From Gracilimonas sp. (GTDB lineage: Bacteria; Bacteroidota; Rhodothermia; Balneolales; Balneolaceae): DNA of 64,000 bases. The stretch is from the NCBI RefSeq assembly GCF_040218225.1, contig NZ_JAVJQO010000006.1, forward strand, positions 310,001 to 374,000, read 5' to 3'. The position numbers and the translations under genes are program-made. Positions 18,079 to 24,187 of this stretch are shown one piece after another; the first letter of the stretch is position 1; every line of letters starts with the position of its first letter. The notes beneath the pieces were generated by a model that was given only the letters and a program-made list of their open reading frames with translations, did no database searches and had not been told where the DNA came from.

Positions 18079-18756
18079 ATGATCAATCTTTTAAATGTAC
18101 AGGTTAGCCCAAGACGCGATAAATCACTAAGTAGAAATCTTTCTGAAACATTCATTTCTCATTTAAATGATTTCGACTCGGATTTGGAAATAGTTCATCG
18201 TGACCTTTCTAAAGTTCCTCCTCAATTTGTTGATTTGAATTGGATTGCTTCTGCATTCACTGATAGTTCTGAACGCTCGCATGAACAAAGAAAAATACTC
18301 CATAAGTCTGACAAGTATATTGATGAGATTAGATGGGCAGAAATTATCGTGATTGGAACTCCAATGTTCAACTATGGTATGCCAGCCGCATTAAAAGCCT
18401 GGATAGATCAAATTGCGAGAATTAGTGAGACGTTCAGTTTTGACTTGAATAGAGGAGACTTCCCTATAGAACCTATACTTAAGAATAAAAAATTGGTTGT
18501 CTTGACTTCCTCGGGAGAGTTTGGCTTTGATGAAGGTGAGATAAGAGAGACTCAAAATCATTTGATACCACATTTGCGCACGTGTTCCCATTATCTAGGT
18601 GTAGATAAGAAGAAGGACCTCTACCATATCGGTATAGAATTTCAGGAGTTCAAAGATGATAGGCATCAAAAGTCTATCAAAAATGCACATCAAAAAGCAC
18701 AAAGATTGGCTGAAGAAATTTCTTTCTGTGATAAAAATTTAGAGAAAGTTTCATAA
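18079..18756 (+). CDS. azoR: FMN-dependent NADH-azoreductase (AzoR-like)
   Basis: This 225-aa flavodoxin-fold enzyme matches AzoR/AcpD. The N-terminal FMN phosphate loop reads VSPRRDKSLSRNLSE, then PMFNYGMPAALKAWIDQI contacts the flavin, and VVLTSSGEFG lies in the third strand region. AzoR reduces azo dyes and quinones with two electrons from NADH. Its stop overlaps the start of the next gene (ATAATGG). Together with nemA and the SDR it points to a quinone or electrophile stress cluster. Confidence 0.87.
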   Translation: MINLLNVQVSPRRDKSLSRNLSETFISHLNDFDSDLEIVHRDLSKVPPQFVDLNWIASAFTDSSERSHEQRKILHKSDKYIDEIRWAEIIVIGTPMFNYGMPAALKAWIDQIARISETFSFDLNRGDFPIEPILKNKKLVVLTSSGEFGFDEGEIRETQNHLIPHLRTCSHYLGVDKKKDLYHIGIEFQEFKDDRHQKSIKNAHQKAQRLAEEISFCDKNLEKVS

Positions 18757-19178
18757 TGGACCCCAAAAAACAGACTATTCAGGAATACTTCCGGAAAATT
18801 GATAGCGGAAACACGGATTACTTAAATCTATTTACACAAGATGTAAATTTCTTCTTTCCAAAATTTGGAACACATCAAGGTGTTGATGCACTTAGAGACT
18901 TTCAATCAGTCATGAGCGAATATCTTAATGATATATCTCATGATCTAAAAAATTTCAATTATATATCTCAACATAATACAATAGTAGTTGAGGGTACTGA
19001 AAATGGAACTTTAAAAGATGGCACATCATGGCCAAATATTGATATTTCTACTGGGAGATTCTGCAGCGTATTTGAGTTTAGGAGTAACCAGATTAGCAGA
19101 ATGTTTATTTATGTGGACCCGGATTATGCAAGTTTAGACCAAGAAAGAGTACAGCTTTTAAAGAACCCATCATATTGA
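18756..19178 (+). CDS. SnoaL/NTF2-like domain protein
   Basis: This 140-aa protein has the NTF2-like cone fold pattern: an N-terminal helix (TIQEYFRKIDSGNTDYLNLFTQDVN), a FPKFGTHQGVDALRDF loop and curved strands with RFCSVFEFRSNQISRMFIYVDP. Such domains act as isomerases, hydrolases or small-ligand binders. No catalytic residue set can be named. Its start overlaps the azoR stop, so the two proteins are likely made together. The molecular role is unknown. Confidence 0.75.
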   Translation: MDPKKQTIQEYFRKIDSGNTDYLNLFTQDVNFFFPKFGTHQGVDALRDFQSVMSEYLNDISHDLKNFNYISQHNTIVVEGTENGTLKDGTSWPNIDISTGRFCSVFEFRSNQISRMFIYVDPDYASLDQERVQLLKNPSY

Positions 19179-19268
19179 TAGGTACATTGATTAATGAAAA
19201 ACGTTAATAAGTTTAGTTAATTCAAATACCAGCTGCAGGGAAATAAACTAATAATAAACTCTTGATAC

Positions 19269-19844
19269 ATGATGTATATAGAAAAAGCTACCCCAAGACA
19301 TGCCAGGGGCATATTAGATATTTACAAACCTGCGCTGGAAAATACAGCAGCAAGTTTTGCTGTAAAAGCTCCTTCAATTGATGAAATAAGGCTTAAAATA
19401 GAACACACAATTGTTAGATATCCTTGGCTTGTATATGTAGTCGAATCTCAGGTAGCAGGATATGCTTATGCTAACATTCACAGGTCAAGAGAAGCTTATC
19501 AATGGTCAGTTGAACCATCTGTGTACGTTCATCCTAATCATAGAAATAAAGGTATTGGAAAGTCTCTCTATACAACATTATTCAATATCTTGACCTATCA
19601 AAACTTCGAAAAAGCTGTAGCTATTATAACGATACCAAATGAAGCAAGCATCGCATTACATAAGTCTTTTGGATTTGAACATGTAGGAGTATTCAAGAAA
19701 GCTGGATATAAGCTAGGTAAGTGGCATGATACATCCTGGTGGGAATTAAACCTAAGAAACAATATAAATTCTAAACCTAAGACGATTATACCCTTCAAAG
19801 ACATCGAAAAGGATCAACTCAACAATTTAATTAATGGATCTTAA
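19269..19844 (+). CDS. GNAT acetyltransferase, phosphinothricin/arsinothricin acetyltransferase-like
   Basis: This 191-aa protein strongly resembles the PAT/ArsN1 family: IYKPALENTAASF near the start, SREAYQWSVEPSVYVHPNHRNKGIGKSLY with the acetyl-CoA loop, and the closing GVFKKAGYKLGKWHDTSWWEL. Known members N-acetylate phosphinothricin, arsinothricin or methionine sulfoximine and protect glutamine synthetase. The start is an ATGATG pair, so residue 1 is ambiguous by one codon. It follows the NTF2-like gene by 90 bases and overlaps the next gene by 11. The C-terminal 25 residues extend beyond the usual family end. Confidence 0.85.
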   Translation: MMYIEKATPRHARGILDIYKPALENTAASFAVKAPSIDEIRLKIEHTIVRYPWLVYVVESQVAGYAYANIHRSREAYQWSVEPSVYVHPNHRNKGIGKSLYTTLFNILTYQNFEKAVAIITIPNEASIALHKSFGFEHVGVFKKAGYKLGKWHDTSWWELNLRNNINSKPKTIIPFKDIEKDQLNNLINGS

Positions 19845-20638
19845 AAAGGTCTTACTTTTCTCTTCCGGACTTATAAGTCTCCTGCTTTCAGCATATAATT
19901 TTGCCGTAAATGATACCCTGCCAAACTTAATTGTATCTCAGGTAAATAATATTGACAGTATTTCAATTTTTGAGACTAATTCCCTCTACCTTATAGTTCA
20001 CGGAATAGTACTTGGATCTATATCCCCATTCATTTTTGATAGAAGAGTAAATTTTTACAGGCAATACAAATCTTTATTATTTGCGACAGTTTCAGTGGGT
20101 TCTATTTTTATACTTTGGGATAATTAAATCCTACAAGAGTGTTTGGACATTTAATAACTCGTACTATCTTGGAATAGACTTATTTGGGCTTCCGTTAGAA
20201 GAGATCTTTTTCTTTATCACTGTCCCTATCGCTTGTCTGTTCATCAAAGAATGTTTGCAATACTTCCAAAAGATCCCATCAATCAAAAATGATGGGATAC
20301 TTATTTTAATTGGTATAGCCTATTGTACACAGCTATATACATCAACTGTTTGTTTACTAAGTGCCTCAGCCATTGGATGGCACTACGTATTTGGCAAAAT
20401 TGATACTCGATCTAAAACATACATTACGTTTGGCGTCTCACTAATTCCATTTCTAATCATCAATGGTATTTTAACTGGACTTTTTACCGAAGAACCACTG
20501 GTTCAATATAATTCGGGTGAATTTTCCGGTATTAGTATCTGTACTATACCTATAGAAGATGCAATCTACCTATTTCCGCTATTGCTACTGAATATTTCGG
20601 TATATGAAATCTTTATTTATGAGTCATCCGCTTCTTAG
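19834..20638 (+). pseudogene. Lycopene cyclase domain protein (CrtYcd-like), frameshifted near 20123
   Basis: Two overlapping frames together encode one membrane protein of the heterodimeric-type lycopene cyclase family. The first frame (19834-20127) ends FILWDN-stop. The second frame continues with IIKSYKSVWTFNN, then LPLEEIFFFITVP and, near the C-terminus, GILTGLFTEEP and CTIPIEDAIYLFP. These are family signatures. Family members usually read WD(I)IK...VW without a break. The join looks like loss of two bases in GGATAATTAAA or a one-base insertion. An N-terminal extension of about 50 residues is also present. It is either inactivated or a sequencing error; programmed frameshifting is less likely. 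Confidence 0.72.
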
Positions 20639-20653
20639 TTTATTAGCTTAGCA

Positions 20654-20688
20654 ATACAAAGTCGGGTCATCAATACCCAACTTTGTAT
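20654..20688. repeat. Strong hairpin downstream of the lycopene cyclase remnant
   Basis: ATACAAAGT (20654-20662) pairs perfectly with ACTTTGTAT (20680-20688), with an inner GGGT/ACCC extension. No T-tract follows, so it is a weak candidate for a rho-independent terminator. The right arm recurs as a direct copy at 20792-20800. Confidence 0.6.
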
Positions 20689-20716
20689 CAGCAAAAGGAT
20701 AAACTATAACATTAAT

Positions 20717-20808
20717 GCAAGGCTGATATTCGGTGGGGAATCCCCCGGTCTGCACAAATGATAATGCGGAAGATTGGGGATACCGAATAACACTTTGTAT
20801 AGCCTTGC
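20717..20808. repeat. Three-tier inverted repeat (cruciform or structured RNA) between lycopene cyclase and radC
   Basis: Three nested complementary pairs are visible: GCAAGGCT (20717) with AGCCTTGC (20801), TATTCGGT (20727) with ACCGAATA (20782), and ATCCCC (20740) with GGGGAT (20776). A competing local GGGGAATCCCC hairpin overlaps the inner arm. The element lies just beyond the radC stop and at the probable left edge of the island. It lacks integron attC core triplets. It may be a transposon end, a recombination site or a structured RNA. Confidence 0.6.
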
Positions 20809-20819
20809 GAGAATGTTCT

Positions 20820-21281
20820 CTAAAATAGCCCCCTATTCCTCAACGATGTGTAGCTACCAGGAGTTAGTATTAAATGGTCATCCACTGGAATACCTAAAAT
20901 CTTTCCTCCCTCATTCACTCGCTTTGTAAGGCTGATATCGGCACTACTTGGTTTTGTGTTCCCAGACGGATGATTGTGAGCCAATAAAATGCTATTGGCC
21001 GCCGATTTGATGGCGTAAGCGAATATCATTTTAGGATCAACAATTGTAGCTGTGGCTCCACCTTTTGAAATTTCAGCTAATCCCTTAACGCCTTTGGCAT
21101 TATCAAGAAACATGACATAGAAGGACTCTACAAGCTCCATTGTCCCTTCTCGCCAATTCTCACGAAATATTTGATGGGCTAAATCTGGATTTGTTACGAC
21201 CGGGCGATCAAAATCTCTCCTGTCGGTGATATAGACCAACTCAACCTCAGTGACTTTAAATAAATCTATGCTCTCTGACAT
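20820..21281 (-). CDS. radC: RadC-family JAB/MPN domain protein
   Basis: This 153-aa protein is a short RadC with the JAB metal motif H102-N-H104-PSGNTKPSSAD115 after SILLAHN. The N-terminal helix-hairpin-helix of full RadC is absent, as in the versions common on Bacteroidota mobile elements. The start is the ATG at 21281, which has a perfect GGAGG ribosome-binding site 4 bases upstream. That site lies in the 3' arm of a 9-bp hairpin. Biochemical function of RadC is unsettled; a nuclease or deubiquitinase-like role has been suggested for JAB proteins. A decayed copy sits 2.3 kb away. Confidence 0.88.
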   Translation of the reverse strand: MSESIDLFKVTEVELVYITDRRDFDRPVVTNPDLAHQIFRENWREGTMELVESFYVMFLDNAKGVKGLAEISKGGATATIVDPKMIFAYAIKSAANSILLAHNHPSGNTKPSSADISLTKRVNEGGKILGIPVDDHLILTPGSYTSLRNRGLF

Positions 21282-21311
21282 AAAACCTCCTTTAATAGAT
21301 TTGGAGGTTTT
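21282..21311 (-). promoter_or_regulatory. radC leader hairpin that sequesters the ribosome-binding site
   Basis: In the mRNA, AAAACCTCC pairs perfectly over 9 bases with GGAGGTTTT across a 12-base A/T-rich loop. The 3' arm contains the complete Shine-Dalgarno GGAGG and directly abuts the AUG. The same architecture, with a G-U pair replacing A-U, is kept in the remnant copy at 23608-23633. A translational switch is inferred. Confidence 0.7.
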
Positions 21312-21406
21312 TATATCTCTAATCACATAGAATTAGTACGCACAAAAAAGGCCATCTTTCGATGACCCCAAAAAACTTCAACTAATTGCTCTCTTGATAA
21401 CGAAAA

Positions 21407-21670
21407 CTAGCAATCTGGAATATTATCTAAATTATCGGTGCAAGAGCTATTCGGATCTGTGCGTAGATATTTTCCATTTACGCCGTTTACGACATGGATA
21501 TCAGCACGTCGACCATACGAATCCTGTACATAATAGGTGTGCGTATTGTTCTCGATCTCATTTATAGCTGAAGATTTACCTTTTGGACTCCAGTATTGAC
21601 CTGGATTACATAGAGACGTGATGTCACCATCACTATCTTTTCCGGACTTTGTGACTCTTCGGTCTGCCAT
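21407..21670 (-). CDS. DUF3892 domain protein
   Basis: This 87-aa acidic protein begins ADRRVTKSGKDSDGDITSLCNPG and ends YLRTDPNSSCTDNLDNIPDC, which I recognise as the DUF3892 pattern (ITxLxxPG, YYVQ, YLRT and a final DNL..LP-C). It contains three Cys. No function is known for the family. It follows the 56-aa basic protein gene by 18 bases and the LRAT-like gene before that, so the three appear to form one minus-strand operon. Confidence 0.7.
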   Translation of the reverse strand: MADRRVTKSGKDSDGDITSLCNPGQYWSPKGKSSAINEIENNTHTYYVQDSYGRRADIHVVNGVNGKYLRTDPNSSCTDNLDNIPDC

Positions 21671-21688
21671 TATTCTATCCTGTTTAGT

Positions 21689-21859
21689 TTACTTTTCCCG
21701 ACGTACGCCTTTGAAAGGCTTATTGTCAGCTTTCTGATCCATAAATTTTCCATCAGGACCTCGTTTAGTCCAGCGTTGATTTTGGGGATTGTAGGTTTGA
21801 CTTCTATCTCTGACAGCACCTTTACGATGTCCGTCTCCTGTTGGAGGGTTAGTTGCCAT
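21689..21859 (-). CDS. 56-aa basic protein, unknown function (PPTGDGHRKGAVR family)
   Basis: This small basic protein begins MATNPPTGDGHRKGAVRDRS and ends FKGVRREK, a pattern I have seen in short uncharacterised proteins near mobile genes. I start it at the ATG at 21859, because AGGAG stands 8 bases upstream; a longer reading to 21931 would overlap the LRAT-like gene. It is rich in Arg, Lys, Gly and Pro and probably unstructured without a partner. It lies between the LRAT-like and DUF3892 genes. No function is assigned. Confidence 0.65.
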   Translation of the reverse strand: MATNPPTGDGHRKGAVRDRSQTYNPQNQRWTKRGPDGKFMDQKADNKPFKGVRREK

Positions 21860-21870
21860 GGTATTAGCTC

Positions 21871-22275
21871 CTATCTTTTTGATGTTAATGTTAAAAGTAA
21901 TCCAGTTCCTACGATGAAGGCTGTTGACCAACCCGCAAGTTGTGGACTTTGTGGCTTGAGAGAAAAAGCATCTGAAACAAGATGCTCACAATTGTAGGAA
22001 AATAAATTATATGGACGCTCTAGTAAGCTGTATGCTTTTTGTACAGCTCTCTGTCCTAGCATGAAATTATCTGGGACTGACACAATTGAAAGCTCTTGGC
22101 CGCCAAGAAAATCTTCAAGTGTATGTTCTACGACTTTTCCATACTTGGGTGTATTTGATATTACAGTTGGTTGGCCGTAATGATAATTACCAGTAACGAT
22201 CCCAACATGCTTTATAAACGTTTTGGGCACTGAAATAACAGTCCCAATCTGAAATTTTGAATTATTTACCGGCAT
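21871..22275 (-). CDS. LRAT-like (NlpC/P60 permuted) cysteine hydrolase/acyltransferase with C-terminal membrane anchor
   Basis: This 134-aa protein has the lecithin:retinol acyltransferase layout: a catalytic His in KHVGIVTGN (H23), a second polar position in VVEHTLEDFL (H51) and the hallmark YNCEHLV with nucleophile C96. A hydrophobic tail, AFIVGTGLLLTLTSKR, can anchor it in the membrane. Relatives are phospholipases, acyltransferases or amidases that use a thioester intermediate. An AGAGGAA site precedes the ATG. It is the first gene of a trio and diverges from the XRE gene across shared operators, which suggests a regulated effector role. Confidence 0.78.
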   Translation of the reverse strand: MPVNNSKFQIGTVISVPKTFIKHVGIVTGNYHYGQPTVISNTPKYGKVVEHTLEDFLGGQELSIVSVPDNFMLGQRAVQKAYSLLERPYNLFSYNCEHLVSDAFSLKPQSPQLAGWSTAFIVGTGLLLTLTSKR

Positions 22276-22329
22276 TAAATTCCTCTACATTTTCTTTAGT
22301 AATTGTGTGTCAACCATGATATATTACCA

Positions 22330-22393
22330 CAAGTGAAACACGTTTCGTTAATAATACACGATTCGCAACTGTTTCGCAAGTGAAACGTGTTTT
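22330..22393. promoter_or_regulatory. Twin XRE operators in the LRAT/XRE divergent promoter
   Basis: CAAGTGAAACACGTTTC begins at 22330 and CAAGTGAAACGTGTTTT at 22377, 47 bases apart. Each centres on AAAC-N2-GTTT symmetry. A third related inverted element (GTTTC...GAAAC, 22371-22386) overlaps the second copy. Location between divergent genes, one of them an HTH repressor, fits autoregulation plus control of the LRAT operon. Confidence 0.6.
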
Positions 22394-22418
22394 ATTTTTG
22401 AACCAATGGAGATCATCT

Positions 22419-22769
22419 ATGTCTAGCAATGTCGATATTCAAAAATTTTCAGCTATGGTTAAGGATAAGCGTGGGGGTATTGGCTTAAGAGAAACCGCAA
22501 AGAAAATTGGGGATGTAAGTCCCTCTACTCTTTCAAGAATTGAAAAAGGAAAAATTCCTGATCTTGATACGTTTGTAAAAATCTGCCAGTGGCTCGATGT
22601 GTCTCCTGATGAGTTTGTTCCAGGCTTTAGTGGTAAATCAATAGAAGATCAGATGCAGGGCAAACCGACATCGGAATTGATCGCTTTTCATTTACGAGCC
22701 GACCAAGCTATGTCTCCTGATTTAGTCGAGGCTTTAATTACTATGGTTAAAGCCGCTGAAAAACAATAG
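22419..22769 (+). CDS. XRE-family HTH repressor (ImmR-like partner of ImmA/IrrE protease)
   Basis: This 116-aa regulator has an N-terminal HTH (residues about 8-62) with LRETAKKIGDVSPSTLSRIEKGKIPDLDTF and a helical C-terminal tail (ELIAFHLRADQAMSPDLVEALITMV). I place the start at the ATG at 22419, with GGAG 7 bases upstream; the longer reading from 22380 runs through an operator. The ImmA/IrrE protease gene follows within 30 bases. In known pairs such as ImmR/ImmA the protease inactivates the repressor on a signal, which is the likely logic here. Confidence 0.83.
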   Translation: MSSNVDIQKFSAMVKDKRGGIGLRETAKKIGDVSPSTLSRIEKGKIPDLDTFVKICQWLDVSPDEFVPGFSGKSIEDQMQGKPTSELIAFHLRADQAMSPDLVEALITMVKAAEKQ

Positions 22770-22795
22770 ATTAAGAGGAAAAATGTCCAAGTACC

Positions 22796-23374
22796 ATGAA
22801 ACATGGCTTCAAGAAAAGAGCAAACCGAATATCAAAAAAGGCCAGACTTAAACTGGGCCTACAAGTAAAAGACTATCTTAATCCAAACGTTTTAGCAGAG
22901 GCAATGAAAGCCCAAATTATAGACCCTGCAAATCTAAATATACCTTCAGAATCTTTAGATACTTTACTTAATCATAGAGAGGATGAGTGGTCGGCTCTCG
23001 GGGCTCATATTAATGGAAATCCAACGATCTTTATTAACTCATCACATCCCAAAACAAGGATTGAAGCTAGTATCATGCACGAATTAGCTCATTTCATCTT
23101 AAAACATGAACCAATGGGTGCTGTTAATTATTTTGGTTTACCATTAACTCGGTTTGATAAAGAGCAAGAAGAGGAAGCTGAATTTTTAGGAGGGTGCTTA
23201 CAAATTCCAGAAGAGTGTCTGTTCCCTTTATTTGCTTTCGAAAAATATAATCTTCAAAAACTTGCAGAACATTTTCACTGCTCAAAGCAAGTTGCTCGTA
23301 TGAGATATAATCAAGAAGGAATTCGCTACCGAGTCAATGCCTATAAAAAAAAGTACAAGCAGTCTAAAAATTAG
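22796..23374 (+). CDS. ImmA/IrrE-family zinc metalloprotease
   Basis: This 192-aa protein has HELAH at residues 95-99 in ASIMHELAHFILKHEP and a downstream EEEAEFLGGCLQIP with the third-ligand Glu. Both are standard for COG2856 peptidases. The N-terminal KHGFKKRANRISKKARLKLGL matches the family. The ribosome-binding site AGAGG (22774-22778) is placed for an ATG at 22783 in another frame, not for 22796. One base between the two ATGs would fuse them to the usual N-terminus. The true start may therefore be damaged or depend on re-initiation. It probably cleaves the XRE repressor. Confidence 0.83.
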   Translation: MKHGFKKRANRISKKARLKLGLQVKDYLNPNVLAEAMKAQIIDPANLNIPSESLDTLLNHREDEWSALGAHINGNPTIFINSSHPKTRIEASIMHELAHFILKHEPMGAVNYFGLPLTRFDKEQEEEAEFLGGCLQIPEECLFPLFAFEKYNLQKLAEHFHCSKQVARMRYNQEGIRYRVNAYKKKYKQSKN

Positions 23375-23391
23375 GTTTTTCCATTCCCTTA

Positions 23392-23668
23392 GAAATTTTC
23401 AGCTAGTCCTTTCACGCCTTTGGCATTATTAAGAAACATAACATTAAAGACTCTACTTGCTCCATTATTCCCTGTCGCCAATTCTTATGAAAGATTTGAT
23501 GGGCTAAATCTGGATTGGTTTCGACCAGACGATCAAAATCTCGCCTATCGGTTATATACACCAACTCAACCTCGGTAACTTTAAATAAATCTATTCTCTC
23601 TGACTTGAACCTCCTTTGATAAATTTGGAGGCTTTATAACCATAAGCGCACTTTATAGATACGCACAT
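23392..23668 (-). pseudogene. Decayed 5' copy of radC with its leader
   Basis: This stretch is clearly homologous to the first half of the intact radC gene and its leader (21067-21345). Read in the coding direction it gives SERIDLFKVTEVELVYITD and NPDLAHQIF. The ATG is destroyed (GGAGGTTCAAGTC in place of GGAGGTTTTATGTC), one base is lost after the VES codons, and the JAB half is missing. The leader hairpin around the ribosome-binding site is still recognisable. It is a direct repeat of the functional copy and encloses the LRAT/XRE module. Confidence 0.88.
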
Positions 23669-23671
23669 TTT

Positions 23672-24178
23672 TTAATTATCAACCAAATGGAACTGATTCG
23701 AAATACTTACTTTATGACTCTTGACACCAAATGGAGTAACTAGTGTCATATTCAATTCGATACTTCCATTACAAACTTCAGTATCATTAAACTGCTCCTT
23801 AGCTCTTTTTTCACCACTAAATCCAAGGTACTTATTAAAAGAATAGTCCTGACTGTAAGTACCCGATTTCAAGCTTATGAATTTAGTGCTAGGTATAGTG
23901 ACAAATTTTTTCCTGCCAATGTCGCACTCAATTTGAATAGACAGAATTTCATAATCGTAATAAGGCGAGTAATTACTAGCAGCTAAATCGATTCTAAAAT
24001 ATGTATCGTGACCTCGACAAAAAATTTTTGGAACATCCTTTAGTTCAACTCTTATCAGTTCCAAATCGAGTGGAAAAAACTTTTTCTGGAGATATTTTGA
24101 AAACTTAGAAATCACCCAGAGAAAAGATCTTTTTACAACATAAAAAGCAGGTTTAGTAGCTGATATAAGTTCACTCAT
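23672..24178 (-). CDS. Unknown beta-rich protein encoded with the TIR gene
   Basis: I do not recognise this 168-aa protein. It has a hydrophobic amphipathic N-terminal helix (residues 10-35, VVKRSFLWVISKFSKYLQKK) and then alternating strands with FRIDLAASNYS, ILSIQIECDIG, KFVTIPS and GSIELNMTLVTPFG. These suggest an immunoglobulin-like sandwich. Its ATG lies 9 bases after the TIR gene stop behind a GAAGGAA site, so the two are almost certainly co-translated. It may be a membrane-associated sensor or a specificity partner of the TIR protein; this is inference only. Confidence 0.6.
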   Translation of the reverse strand: MSELISATKPAFYVVKRSFLWVISKFSKYLQKKFFPLDLELIRVELKDVPKIFCRGHDTYFRIDLAASNYSPYYDYEILSIQIECDIGRKKFVTIPSTKFISLKSGTYSQDYSFNKYLGFSGEKRAKEQFNDTEVCNGSIELNMTLVTPFGVKSHKVSISNQFHLVDN

Positions 24179-24187
24179 TTCCTTCTC

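Noticed and set aside
20717-20808. Integron attC site
   Set aside because: The fold looks attC-like, but the ends lack the GTT/AAC core triplets and there is no integrase or cassette array nearby.
21871-22275. NlpC/P60 cell-wall endopeptidase
   Set aside because: The His-first, NCEH-last order is the permuted LRAT arrangement and no export signal or SH3 domain is visible.
23392-23668. A second functional radC gene
   Set aside because: The ATG is lost, a base is deleted after the VES codons, and the JAB metal motif is missing.
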